Source: G965279355 sp965279355 (GTDB taxonomy: Bacteria > Pseudomonadota > Alphaproteobacteria > CACIAM-22H2). From it: a stretch of DNA of 64,000 nt. Under the pieces are notes generated by a model that was not told where the DNA came from, did not search any database, and saw only the letters and a program-made list of their open reading frames with translations. A program made the translations under genes and the position numbers. Shown here piece after piece: positions 1 through 8,052 of this stretch (the first letter of the stretch is position 1; each line of letters starts with the position of its first letter). The stretch spans positions 3,844,001 to 3,908,000 of the forward strand of contig OZ257155.1 of NCBI GenBank assembly GCA_965279355.1. The letters run 5' to 3'.

Positions 1-263
1 ATCAGTGTCCCGAGGACGACGGCCAGGGCCAGGGCCGTCAGGGTGACCCGCATGGTCATCCACAGGGCAAAGAACAGGGTCGGGGCCTCTTCGATCAGCG
101 CCTGCCAGATAGCGCTGGGGGCCGGGAACAGATAGTTGGGGATTGCAAATATCCGGCAGAGGGTTTCCCACAGCACCAGAATGATCAATCCGACCGCAAT
201 CGGCGGCAGGATCACAAGCATTCGTTCCTGAAATTTCACGTGATTCTCGATGTTTAGTGACAC
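1..263 (-). CDS. ABC transporter permease, SsuC/TauC/NitT type (N-terminal part only)
   Basis: This is the first part of an inner-membrane permease whose remainder lies beyond the left edge. Reading leftward, a GTG start at 263 gives a short polar N-terminus, then a hydrophobic segment (ILPPIAVGLIILVLWE), the family-typical stretch YLFPAPSAIWQAL, and the start of a second membrane helix. The P-S-x-x-W pattern after helix 1 is characteristic of taurine/nitrate/pyrimidine-type permeases. It diverges from the THI5-like binding protein at 513, so the two probably form one uptake system with an ATPase off-window. A GTG at 239 is an alternative start, and longer ones exist. Confidence 0.75.
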   Translation of the reverse strand, partial: MSLNIENHVKFQERMLVILPPIAVGLIILVLWETLCRIFAIPNYLFPAPSAIWQALIEEAPTLFFALWMTMRVTLTALALAVVLGTL

Positions 264-512
264 GCTGACCGTGCAAGTAAATCCCGCCACTGCAATTTTG
301 GGGCCTCACCACGGACGCTAGCGGTACGTGTCGAATTTAACGACCACCCGGTTTTGTGATGGTGATTCATGCGGCACATATCCTAGAGTTACAGCGCCTC
401 AAGTTTAAAGCAAAGTGCCTTGATGTGGTCTGGGTCTTGCTTTGGTTTGCCACCCCGCACACGGATCCCGTGGCGGACTGAATCAGATGCTTTCAGCTAA
501 TCGGAGGTTTTG
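264..512. promoter_or_regulatory. Divergent intergenic region between permease and binding protein
   Basis: About 250 bases separate the divergent transporter genes and should contain both promoters. The only clear element is the Shine-Dalgarno GGAGG at 503-507, five bases before the ATG at 513. I looked for a thiamine-pyrophosphate riboswitch, because the binding protein is THI5-like, and did not recognise its conserved core. Confidence 0.45.
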
Positions 513-1505
513 ATGAAGAACGTTTCCCGACGTACGGTGATCGCCGGCGCCGCCGCGATCGGCACAGCCGCGATCATCCGGCCCCGCGGCGCGCGTGCGG
601 CGACCAAGGTCCGAGTGATGACCAACTGGTTTGCCGAGGCGGAGCACGGCGGCTTTTATCAGGCCGTCGCGGCCGGCATCTATGAGAAGGCCGGCGTTGA
701 CGTCGAACTGCGTCCCGGCGGCGGCGGGCTCAACCCGATGCAGCTGCTGATCGGCGGCGAGACGGATGTCGCGATGAGCTACGACATCCAGATCATGCAG
801 AGCCGCGAAAAGGGCGTGCCGGTGAAGGCGATTTTCACCAGCTACCAGTATGACCTGATCGGGCTGATGGCGCGCCCCGACGTGAACTCCCTGGCTGACG
901 TGAAGGGCCGCAAGGTCTTCTTCGGGCCCAGCGGCTACACAACCTACTGGCCGTGGCTGAAGAAGAAATACGGCTACACGGACGACATGGCCGGCGTGAA
1001 AGGCCCGAATCTCGCGACGTTCCTGACCGATCCGACGTCCTGCGTCATTGGGTACAGCACCTCAGAGCCGTACGTTGCGATGCAGCAGGGACTGCAGACG
1101 AAATTCTTCCTGTTTGGGCAGAACGGTTATCCGACCTACGGCAACACGATGGCGGCGCTCGACGCATTCATCGCCAAGGAGCCCGACGCCTTGATGCGCT
1201 TCACCAAGGCGACGCAGGAAGGCTGGAAGGCCTACATGGCGAACCCGACGGCGGGCAATGAACTCATCAAGAAGATGAATTCGAAGATGCCCGACGGTCA
1301 AATCGAGTTCACCATCAAGAAGATGAAGGACGACAAGGTACTTGACGCCGGCGAGGGCGCCACGCTGGGCATCGGCAGCATGACCGAGGCGCGCTGGAAG
1401 ACGATCCGCGACTTTATGGTCGAGTCGGGCTTCCTGAAGCCGGAAACCGATCACACTCAGGCGCTCACGACCCAGTTCATCAAGGGCGTGCGGGTGACGA
1501 TGTAA
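513..1505 (+). CDS. ABC transporter substrate-binding protein, NMT1/THI5-like
   Basis: Periplasmic receptor of an ABC importer. The N-terminus carries a twin-arginine-like signal (SRRTVIAGAAAIGTAA) and a likely cleavage site after GARA. The mature start, TNWFAEAEHGGFYQAVAAG, matches the NMT1/THI5-like fold whose members bind thiamine pyrimidine precursors, riboflavin or related heterocycles. G-rich loops and the LADVKGRKVF motif are also typical. I chose ATG 513 because GGAGG sits five bases upstream; a TTG at 510 is in frame but too close. The divergent permease at 263 is the likely partner. The substrate is not determinable: pyrimidine or flavin precursors are family-based guesses. Confidence 0.85.
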   Translation: MKNVSRRTVIAGAAAIGTAAIIRPRGARAATKVRVMTNWFAEAEHGGFYQAVAAGIYEKAGVDVELRPGGGGLNPMQLLIGGETDVAMSYDIQIMQSREKGVPVKAIFTSYQYDLIGLMARPDVNSLADVKGRKVFFGPSGYTTYWPWLKKKYGYTDDMAGVKGPNLATFLTDPTSCVIGYSTSEPYVAMQQGLQTKFFLFGQNGYPTYGNTMAALDAFIAKEPDALMRFTKATQEGWKAYMANPTAGNELIKKMNSKMPDGQIEFTIKKMKDDKVLDAGEGATLGIGSMTEARWKTIRDFMVESGFLKPETDHTQALTTQFIKGVRVTM

Positions 1506-1749
1506 GGCACGGTCGGGCTGGCAACAGCCTGACCTTTCAAGCTCGCAGCGACGCGGAACAGGCGAGCCGCCCGTTCCGCGTCGGCTGCTCCCGACGACGA
1601 AATCGTGATTCCGTTCGCATATTTTTTGATCCGGCCCTGCCTAAAATGTGGCTGCGCTGATTGCATCGCGCTATCGTCAGTTGGCAATCACAACCATTCT
1701 CCTGCCGGCGGGCTCGTGTAGGGGCCTGGCGGTGACGGGCAACCATCGT

Positions 1750-1765
1750 ACGGCGTGAACGCCGT
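1750..1765. promoter_or_regulatory. Perfect hairpin just upstream of the aldo/keto reductase gene
   Basis: ACGGCG, loop TGAA, CGCCGT: a perfect 6-bp stem ending 20 bases before the ATG at 1786. It has no T-run, so it is not an obvious terminator. It could be an operator or a leader hairpin. The rest of the 280-base gap (1506-1785) shows nothing I recognise. Confidence 0.35.
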
Positions 1766-1785
1766 TTCAAAGTACAGGCAGGACC

Positions 1786-2799
1786 ATGGAATACAGACGT
1801 TTGGGTAGCAGCGGCATCAAGGTGTCGCCTCTCTGCCTCGGGACGCAGATGTTCGGTGCGCCGGCCAGCGCGGACGCTTCGGCGAAAATGATCGACCGCG
1901 CCCGCGAGGCGGGTGTGAACTTCATCGACACCGCTGACGCCTATGCCGGCGGTGAATCGGAGCGCATCGTCGGCGCTGCGATCAAGAAGGATCGCGGCCA
2001 GTGGATTCTGGCGACCAAGGGCGGTCTGCCGACCGGCAAGGGTCCGAACGGCAACGGGACGTCGCGGCACTGGGTGTATCAGGCCGTCGATGCCAGTCTC
2101 GCGCGCCTCGGCACCGACTACATCGATATCTACTATCTGCAGGTCGAAGATCCTGGCACGCGTCTGGAAGAAACGGTTGGCGCCTTCGCCGACATGATGA
2201 AGGCCGGCAAGATCCGCTATTTCGGTCTGTCGAATTACAAGGCCTGGCGCGTCGCCGAGATCTGCAACATAGCCGACAAAATGCATGTCGATCGCCCGGT
2301 GGTCAGCCAGCCGAGCTACAACGCCGCCAACCGGACACCTGAGGTCGAGCACCTGTCCGCCTGCGATTATTACGGCGTTGGTGTTGCCGTCTCCAGTCCG
2401 CTCGCACGCGGCGTGTTGACCGGCAAGTACAGGCCGGGTGCCGCCGCGCCCGCCGATACGCGGGTCGCGCGCAACGATCAGCGCATGATCACGACCGAGT
2501 ATCGCCAGGAGACGATGGTTCTGGCACAGAAGATCCAGGAGCATGTGAAAGGGCGCGGTGGCATGACGGCCGGTCAGTTCGCCACCCTATGGGTGCTCAA
2601 TAATCGTTTCGTGACGTCGGCCATCGCCGGTCCACGGACCGACGAGCAATGGGCAGAGTATCTGGGCGCCCTGCAGCACAGGTTCACGGCCGAGGACGAA
2701 GCTCTGGTGAACGCTATCGTGCCGCCGGGCACGGTCTCGACCTATGGCTACAACGATCCCGTTTTCCCGATTGAGGGACGGGTGGCCCGTAACGCCTGA
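1786..2799 (+). CDS. Aldo/keto reductase with a substituted catalytic His
   Basis: A 337-residue NAD(P)H-dependent aldo/keto reductase (TIM barrel, cytoplasmic). The N-terminal YRRLGSSGIKVSPLCLGT is the family entry motif. The catalytic tetrad is visible in part: Asp48 and Tyr53 in FIDTADAY and Lys78 in LATKGG. The fourth residue, usually His in a Y-L-H-x-x-D motif, is Gln119 (IDIYYLQVEDP). The downstream GLSN, SPLARGVLTGKY and the C-terminal cofactor-binding loop look intact, so this is a complete gene. It stands alone on the plus strand between the binding protein and the LLM monooxygenase. Substrate unknown; the substitution may change carbonyl activation or specificity. Confidence 0.88.
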   Translation: MEYRRLGSSGIKVSPLCLGTQMFGAPASADASAKMIDRAREAGVNFIDTADAYAGGESERIVGAAIKKDRGQWILATKGGLPTGKGPNGNGTSRHWVYQAVDASLARLGTDYIDIYYLQVEDPGTRLEETVGAFADMMKAGKIRYFGLSNYKAWRVAEICNIADKMHVDRPVVSQPSYNAANRTPEVEHLSACDYYGVGVAVSSPLARGVLTGKYRPGAAAPADTRVARNDQRMITTEYRQETMVLAQKIQEHVKGRGGMTAGQFATLWVLNNRFVTSAIAGPRTDEQWAEYLGALQHRFTAEDEALVNAIVPPGTVSTYGYNDPVFPIEGRVARNA

Positions 2800-2983
2800 C
2801 TATTCCCGACGATCTATTTTTAGAGAAGACCGCGTTGCAGTTTTGGCAATGCGGTCGCTGCGTGCTGAGGTTTTGAGCGCGATACGCCGGTAAATCCGGT
2901 CGACCCTCCGGAAGAAATCACCACGCGTGGCGCAGGACTTGCTTCGTCTGCGCGGCATCTTCCGAAGAATCGAGGGTCAGATC

Positions 2984-4288
2984 TTGCGCAAGAAGTTCCA
3001 TTTGTCCTGGTTCACCAACTTCTCGCCCGACGAATGGAATGCACCGTTTGCTTCGGCTGGCGGAAAGCCGTGGGACGGCAAGTTCTATATCGAGTTCGCG
3101 CAGGCGCTGGAGCGCGCGTGCTTCGACTACATCATGCTGGAGGACACGCTGATGCTGTCCGAGGCCTACGGCCACAACACGCAGCGGCTGCTGGCGCGCG
3201 GCATCACGGCGCCCAAGGGCGATCCAGTGCCGCTGGCGGCGGTGATCGCCGCCGCGACATCGAAGATCGGTGTCGTGGCGACGATGTCGACCCTGGGCTA
3301 TCCGCCGTTCCTGCTGGCGCGACTGAGTTCCACCGTCGACTCGCTGGCGAACGGCCGCTTCGGCTGGAACATCGTCACCAGCGGCGAGGACGCCGCCGCG
3401 CAGAATTTCGGCCTGGATAAGCTGCCGCCGCGCGAACTCCGCTACGACATGGCCGACGAGTATATGGATGTCGTCAACCAGCTGTTCGATTCCTGGGACG
3501 ACGGCGCCATCGTCATGGACCGCAAGACCGAGACTTACGCCGATTTCAGCAAGGTCAAGCCGATCAATTTCGAGGGCAAATACTTCAAGTGCCGCGGCCC
3601 GCTCAACACCGTGCCGTCGCCGCAGCGCCGCCCGACTTACGTCCAGGCCGGTGGTTCGCCGCGCGGCCGTACCTTCGCGGCCAAGCATGCGGATTCCGTC
3701 ATCGCGCTTGGCAACGGCGTCGAGGCGATGAAGAAGTATCGCAACGATGTGCGGGCCAAGGCCGAGCAGGCCGGCCGCAATCCCGATGACTGCAAGGTGC
3801 TGTTTCTGGCCGCCCCGGTTCTGGGCGAGACGGAGGCCGAGGCGCGCGCCGCCTATGAACGGGGCATGAATTCGCAGCTCTTCATCGATCGCACCCTGCT
3901 GCTGATGTCGGCGATCACCGACATCGACTTTTCGAAATTCGATCTCGACAAGCCCTTGCCGCCGCTGACCACCAACGGCGAGTCCGCGTCCCTCGACCGG
4001 TTTGCCCAGCCCGGCAGCGGTAAGACCTTGCGGCAGCTGGTCCGCGACAACGGCACGCAGAGTGCCGTCGAGCTGATCGGCACGCCGGATCAGGTTGCCG
4101 AGAAAATGGGAGAAGCGATGGATGCCGTCGGCGGCGACGGGTTCCTCATCAAGCACCCGTTCAACCTGATCAGCCGTCGCTTCATCACCGAGATCACCGA
4201 CGGCCTGGTGCCGGCCCTGCAAAAGCGCGGTCTGGTGCGGACCGAATACAAGGGTGAGACGCTCCGCGAAGTGCTTCGCGAGTTCTAA
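2984..4288 (+). CDS. LLM-class flavin-dependent monooxygenase, NtaA/SnaA/DszA family
   Basis: A bacterial-luciferase-like FMN-dependent monooxygenase that would use reduced flavin and O2 to oxidise a small organic substrate. RKKFHLSWFTNFSP, LAQ-type helix ALERACFDYIMLEDT, and GRFGWNIVTSGEDAAAQNFG are hallmark segments of the nitrilotriacetate/dibenzothiophene monooxygenase group; QAGGSPRGRTFAAKHAD is the second flavin-binding region. The reading frame is open from a GTG at 2927, but homologues start near the RKKFHL segment, and a TTG at 2984 follows a good GAGGG, so I use that. A separate flavin reductase would be needed and is not adjacent. Substrate unknown. Confidence 0.85.
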   Translation: MRKKFHLSWFTNFSPDEWNAPFASAGGKPWDGKFYIEFAQALERACFDYIMLEDTLMLSEAYGHNTQRLLARGITAPKGDPVPLAAVIAAATSKIGVVATMSTLGYPPFLLARLSSTVDSLANGRFGWNIVTSGEDAAAQNFGLDKLPPRELRYDMADEYMDVVNQLFDSWDDGAIVMDRKTETYADFSKVKPINFEGKYFKCRGPLNTVPSPQRRPTYVQAGGSPRGRTFAAKHADSVIALGNGVEAMKKYRNDVRAKAEQAGRNPDDCKVLFLAAPVLGETEAEARAAYERGMNSQLFIDRTLLLMSAITDIDFSKFDLDKPLPPLTTNGESASLDRFAQPGSGKTLRQLVRDNGTQSAVELIGTPDQVAEKMGEAMDAVGGDGFLIKHPFNLISRRFITEITDGLVPALQKRGLVRTEYKGETLREVLREF

Positions 4289-4294
4289 TTCCGA

Positions 4295-4699
4295 TCAGTC
4301 GAACATCGCGACGCAGTCGATCTCGACATTGACGCCCTTGCGGTGCGGCGTGCCGCCGATGCAGGTGCGCGTGACCTTCTCGCCTTTCAGGAACTCGGTG
4401 AAAGCCTCGTTGAATTTTGGAAAGTCTTCTGTGTTGCGTAGGCACACCCGCATGTTGACCACATTGGCGAAGGTGGCGCCGCCGGCGGTCAGTACGCCCT
4501 GAAGATTGGTCAGGGTCTGTTTCGTCTGCTCCTGAATATCGGTCGAGACGACTTCGCGCGTCTTGGGGTCGAGAGGACCCTGCCCGGACACGAACAGCAT
4601 GTTGCCGAACCGGATACCCTGGGCGAGCGGGGACGGGGTCGACTGATTGGTGAAGCCGGTTGTGGGGGCGGTCGCTGACGTGACGATCTGCTTGGGCAT
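4295..4699 (-). CDS. RidA (YjgF/YER057c/UK114) family protein, possible 2-aminomuconate deaminase
   Basis: A Rid-family protein of 134 residues. Canonical members hydrolyse reactive enamine/imine intermediates; some relatives deaminate 2-aminomuconate. The two signature residues are present: the Arg in TRTCIGG and, fifteen residues later, the Glu in VEIDCVAMFD. GNMLFVSGQGPLDPKT is the typical N-terminal core. I chose the ATG at 4699 since the upstream extension is not family-like. The gene lies 17 bases downstream of, and co-oriented with, a 3-hydroxyanthranilate dioxygenase-like gene, which makes an aminomuconate-pathway role attractive, but no other pathway gene is adjacent. General imine detoxification is the alternative. 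Confidence 0.85.
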   Translation of the reverse strand: MPKQIVTSATAPTTGFTNQSTPSPLAQGIRFGNMLFVSGQGPLDPKTREVVSTDIQEQTKQTLTNLQGVLTAGGATFANVVNMRVCLRNTEDFPKFNEAFTEFLKGEKVTRTCIGGTPHRKGVNVEIDCVAMFD

Positions 4700-4716
4700 C
4701 TTCTGTGTCCTTTTAC

Positions 4717-5226
4717 TTAGGGCTTGGGCATGACATGGCCGCAGCTCTTGCATGTGCGGGCTTCTTCCGAGTCGAAGAAATTGGCGTAGGCCTTCGACAC
4801 GGGGTCGAGCTGGTAGTCATGGACGATGAATTTCTCCTCATGGAGGAACACATCGCATTTCGGGCAGTACCATTGGAACCGGTCGATCTCGCCCGGTCTG
4901 CGCTGCCGCTCCATCACCAGCAGATAGGCGTCGGGCGGAAACCGCGGCGAATGCGGGACGTTGGCGGCGGTAAAGACCAGCTCGCCCTGCTTCAGGACCT
5001 GAATCTCCTCCTTCCCGTCGGGGTGACGGAAATGGAGGTTCATCTGTCCCTTGATCATGAACATCATCTCGTCGCTGGGATCGAGATGGAACTCGCTCCG
5101 GTACTCGCGGCCGCGCGCCACGAAGGCCAGCGCATGCGGCGTCTGCCACAACACCTTGACCCGCTTCCCGGTTCTGGCGAGTTCATCGCCAACCGCCATC
5201 AGATCGGCCACAGGCATCGGCAGCAT
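4717..5226 (-). CDS. 3-hydroxyanthranilate 3,4-dioxygenase-like cupin
   Basis: Cupin dioxygenase that would open the ring of 3-hydroxyanthranilate to 2-amino-3-carboxymuconate semialdehyde. The iron ligands are visible: His47 and Glu53 in RSEFHLDPSDE and His92 in ANVPHSPRFP. The substrate-side Arg43 and the conserved VMERQRRPGE-x-DRFQWYC block are present. The C-terminus has the paired Cys motifs CPKC and CKSCG that form the rubredoxin-like site of the bacterial enzymes. Length (169 residues) is typical of bacterial NbaC. It leads a two-gene unit with the RidA-like gene. No kynureninase or semialdehyde decarboxylase lies nearby, so the physiological substrate is inferred only from the family. 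Confidence 0.85.
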   Translation of the reverse strand: MLPMPVADLMAVGDELARTGKRVKVLWQTPHALAFVARGREYRSEFHLDPSDEMMFMIKGQMNLHFRHPDGKEEIQVLKQGELVFTAANVPHSPRFPPDAYLLVMERQRRPGEIDRFQWYCPKCDVFLHEEKFIVHDYQLDPVSKAYANFFDSEEARTCKSCGHVMPKP

Positions 5227-5307
5227 CGGTTTCTCCCGTTATTCCGGAAGGATCATAGGGCGGTGTGAGAAAATCGCCAGACCGTTGAGCGGGCCGTGCC
5301 TGGCGTA

Positions 5308-6438
5308 TCAGGGGCCGATTTCGACATCCGGTTCGGATGCGCTGCGGCGGGTGCGGCCGACGCTGCGATGATCCAGGGCGATGCTCTTGATGACCGCATA
5401 GATCGGCCGGCCCGGCTGCAGGCCAAGCCGGTCGATGGTCAGCCGCGTGACCCGGGCGATCAGCGGCGCGCCGTTGAGATCCAGCCGCACATCGACAATG
5501 GCTCCGTCCACCGGACCAAGCTCCGACACGGTTCCGGGGAGGATATTCAGGGCGCTGAGTCCTTCCGGCGGCTGAATGGCGAGCAGCACATCGCGCGCCC
5601 GGATATGCACCCGCACCGGCGCGCCGACGGGAAGGTCCATGCCCTGGACCTTGAGCATTCCCGCCTGCGACTGCAGGACGGTGAGACCGTATCGGGTGTC
5701 ATGCGCGCTGATCTGCGTTTCCAGGACCGCGCCGGATTCATACCGCCCGGTCATCGGGAACAGGTCGAGCCGCCCCATCACATCGGCGACGTCACCGGCA
5801 GCGGCCACCTTGCCGTCGGAGAGCAGCACCATCGTCGTGGCGAGACGCGTGACCTCGGAGATCGCGTGGCTCACATAGACGATCGGTACCTGCATCTCGT
5901 CGCGCAGGCGCTCGATATAGGGAAGGATCTCCGACTTGCGGCCTTCGTCGAGTGAGGCCAGCGGTTCGTCCATCAGAAGAAGGCGCGGGCTCGCCAGCAG
6001 GGCGCGGCCGACGGCGACGCGCTGCTTTTCGCCGCCGGACAGCAGACCCGGCCGGCGGTCGAGGAGATGCGCCAGATCGAGAAGCACCACCACGCGGTCG
6101 AGGTCTTCCCGCCGCTCCTGTTTGGGTGTGAACCAGCGCCCGTAGAGCAGGTTCTGGCGCACCGTCAGATGCGGAAACAGCCGCCCTTCCTGAAAGACGT
6201 AGCCGATGCGCCGTCTGTGTTTGGGAACATCGATGCCGCGCCCGGTATCGAGCAGTGTCTCGCCATCGACGACGACACGCCCGTGATCGGCGCGGACGAG
6301 TCCGGCGATGATGTTCACCAGAGACGTCTTGCCGGCCCCGGACCGTCCGAACAGCGCGGTCAGCCGTCCCTTGCTCTCGAACCGTGCGTCGAGCTGGAAG
6401 GTGCCGAGACGATGGCGGATGTCGATGGAAAGACTCAT
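5308..6438 (-). CDS. modC: Molybdate ABC transporter ATP-binding protein ModC
   Basis: ATPase of the high-affinity molybdate importer. It shows Walker A (GRSGAGKTS), the Q-loop region YVFQEGRLFPHLTV, signature LSGGEKQR and Walker B LLLMDEPLASLDE, with VSHAISEV for the switch His. After residue about 290 a TOBE/Mop-like domain follows (GAPVRVHIRARDVLLA and LNILPGTV), the molybdate-sensing tail typical of ModC. The start overlaps the end of modB by four bases, implying translational coupling. The operon runs modE-like, modA, modB, modC leftward. Confidence 0.95.
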   Translation of the reverse strand: MSLSIDIRHRLGTFQLDARFESKGRLTALFGRSGAGKTSLVNIIAGLVRADHGRVVVDGETLLDTGRGIDVPKHRRRIGYVFQEGRLFPHLTVRQNLLYGRWFTPKQERREDLDRVVVLLDLAHLLDRRPGLLSGGEKQRVAVGRALLASPRLLLMDEPLASLDEGRKSEILPYIERLRDEMQVPIVYVSHAISEVTRLATTMVLLSDGKVAAAGDVADVMGRLDLFPMTGRYESGAVLETQISAHDTRYGLTVLQSQAGMLKVQGMDLPVGAPVRVHIRARDVLLAIQPPEGLSALNILPGTVSELGPVDGAIVDVRLDLNGAPLIARVTRLTIDRLGLQPGRPIYAVIKSIALDHRSVGRTRRSASEPDVEIGP

Positions 6439-7133
6439 GTGTCGCCGAGCCTGCGGCCGACCCGACGGGCCAGAAATTCGGATGCCAGCAGTGCCAGCAT
6501 CGACAGCACGATCGAGATCGCAGTCAGTCGCAATGCACCGGCATCGCCGCCCGGCACCTGCGTAAAGGTATAGATCGCGGAGGGCAGGGTCTGCGTTTCA
6601 CCGGGAATGTTCGAGACGAAGGTGATGGTGGCGCCGAACTCGCCCATCGCCTTGGCGAAGGACAGGATCATGCCGGCAATGATTCCGGGCAGGATCAGCG
6701 GCAGCGTGATCGTCAGGAAGACCCAGACCGGGTGCGCGCCCAGCGTGCCGGCGGCGTCTTCCAGCCGGCGATCGACGGTCTCGATGGACAGCCGGATCGC
6801 GCGCACCAGCAGCGGAAAACCCATGATGGCGCAGGCCAGGGCGGCGCCGGTCCAGCGGAACGCGAAGACGATGTCAAACTGCGATTCCAGAAACGCCCCG
6901 ATCGGTCCGCGGCGGCCGAAGAGAAGAAGAAGGATATAGCCGGTGACGACCGGCGGCAGGATCAACGGCAGATGCACCAGGCCGTTGAGGATCGACAGCC
7001 CCCAGAACCGGCCGCGCGCCAGAACGAAAGCGATCGCGATCCCGAACGGCAGGCTCGCGACCATCGCCCAGAAGGAAACGCGCAGACTGAGAAGAACGGC
7101 GTCCCATTCCGCCGGGGACAGGGCCTCAAACAT
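6435..7133 (-). CDS. modB: Molybdate ABC transporter permease ModB
   Basis: Inner-membrane permease, 232 residues, with about five to six hydrophobic helices. Family hallmarks include the N-terminal LSLRVSFWAM, PLILPPVVTGYILLLLFG and the EAA-type loop DAAGTLGAHPVWVFLTITLPL that contacts ModC, followed by GILAG-like PGIIAGMILSFAKAMGEFGATI. It lies 30 bases after modA and overlaps modC. Confidence 0.95.
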   Translation of the reverse strand: MFEALSPAEWDAVLLSLRVSFWAMVASLPFGIAIAFVLARGRFWGLSILNGLVHLPLILPPVVTGYILLLLFGRRGPIGAFLESQFDIVFAFRWTGAALACAIMGFPLLVRAIRLSIETVDRRLEDAAGTLGAHPVWVFLTITLPLILPGIIAGMILSFAKAMGEFGATITFVSNIPGETQTLPSAIYTFTQVPGGDAGALRLTAISIVLSMLALLASEFLARRVGRRLGDT

Positions 7134-7163
7134 CGGCCGATACGGATAATGGCAACAGAGCGC

Positions 7164-7967
7164 TCAGGAGATGCCGCCTGTCCGGATGGGCGCGAGCACG
7201 GCAAAGCCCTGCTTCTCAAAAAACGCGCGCGCTGGGACCGACTTGAGATAGGCGAGGAAGGCTGCGGCATCAGGGTTTCGGCTACCGGAGGTCTGCGCGA
7301 CTGGGTAGACGATGGCCGGATGCGTGTTTTCGGGAAATGCGCCGACGATCTTCACGCCGGGCTCGGCCGTCGCGTCGGTCTGATAGACGATGCCGAGCGG
7401 CGCCTCGCCGCGCGAGACCAGCAGCAGGGCCGCGCGGACATTCTCCGACTGCGCCACCTTGTCCTGCACGGCGGTCCAGACACCCAGCGCTTCCAGTGCG
7501 GCCTTTCCATATTTCCCGGCCGGCACGGCGCTCACATCCGCCATTGCCAGCCGTCCGGTGCCGAGCAGGCCCGCCAGATTGAATCCCGGCGCGATCATGG
7601 CTGTCGCGGTTGAGTCCTTCGGGGCCACCAGAACGATCCGGTTGCCCAGAAGACTGGAGCGCGTGTCGACCCTGATCAGGCTTCGCTGCTGGAGATAATC
7701 CATCCAGTCCAGATCGGCGGAGATGAACAGATCGGCGGGCGCACCCTGTTCGATCTGGCGGGCCAGCGCGGAACTGGCCGCATAGGAGATCGCGACCGGT
7801 TTCTTCGTTTCCTGCTGCCACTGCGCGGCGATGTCATCCAGGGCGGTCTTGAGGCTGGCGGCGGCGAAGATGACAGGGCGGCTGCTCTGTGCTTCAGCCG
7901 GATAGACCGCAATGAAGAACAGGGCGGCTGCGAGACCCAGCAGCAGGCCGCGTTTGCCGGTATCCAT
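7164..7967 (-). CDS. modA: Molybdate ABC transporter substrate-binding protein ModA
   Basis: Periplasmic molybdate/tungstate receptor. A Sec signal peptide (LLLGLAAALFFIAVYPAEAQ) precedes the mature start PVIFAAASLKTALDDIA, in which the AASL stretch supplies oxyanion-binding residues. Other family motifs are YAASSALARQIEQGAPADLFISAD and PLGIVYQTDA. First gene after the Mo-box palindromes, so it is probably repressed when molybdate is plentiful. The gene ends about 30 bases before modB. Confidence 0.95.
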   Translation of the reverse strand: MDTGKRGLLLGLAAALFFIAVYPAEAQSSRPVIFAAASLKTALDDIAAQWQQETKKPVAISYAASSALARQIEQGAPADLFISADLDWMDYLQQRSLIRVDTRSSLLGNRIVLVAPKDSTATAMIAPGFNLAGLLGTGRLAMADVSAVPAGKYGKAALEALGVWTAVQDKVAQSENVRAALLLVSRGEAPLGIVYQTDATAEPGVKIVGAFPENTHPAIVYPVAQTSGSRNPDAAAFLAYLKSVPARAFFEKQGFAVLAPIRTGGIS

Positions 7968-7983
7968 AAGTCGTCCTTTCCAG

Positions 7984-8007
7984 CGATATATGTAGAAAAA
8001 TATAACG
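7984..8007. promoter_or_regulatory. Mo-box 1: ModE-type operator upstream of modA
   Basis: CGATATAT, eight bases, ATATAACG: an imperfect inverted repeat that matches the known ModE/Mo-box pattern of TATAT and ATATA(ACG) half-sites. It lies 17-40 bases upstream of the modA ATG, where bound repressor would block the promoter or early elongation. Confidence 0.75.
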
Positions 8008-8026
8008 CCTGATCAACGCGGGCAAG

Positions 8027-8050
8027 CGCTATATCCGACTGGATATAGTG
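8027..8050. promoter_or_regulatory. Mo-box 2: ModE-type operator
   Basis: CGCTATAT, eight bases, ATATAGTG; its inner CTATATCC and GGATATAG arms are perfect complements separated by GACT. Same half-site architecture as the first box, with centres 43 bases apart, close to four helical turns. It ends three bases before the modE-like stop codon. Confidence 0.7.
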
Positions 8051-8052
8051 AT

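Noticed and set aside
264..512. Possible TPP riboswitch before the THI5-like receptor
   Set aside because: The conserved thi-box core could not be found on either strand.
2918..4222. Minus-strand frame opposite the LLM monooxygenase
   Set aside because: Antisense shadow; no start context or motifs, while the plus strand matches a known family over its full length.
6384..7613. 409-codon plus-strand frame opposite modB and modA
   Set aside because: Crosses two molybdate transporter genes; Asp/Arg/Gln-rich without domains.
8029..8048. Terminator for the modE-like gene
   Set aside because: The stem is AT-rich with no T-run and matches Mo-box half-sites, so an operator is the better reading.
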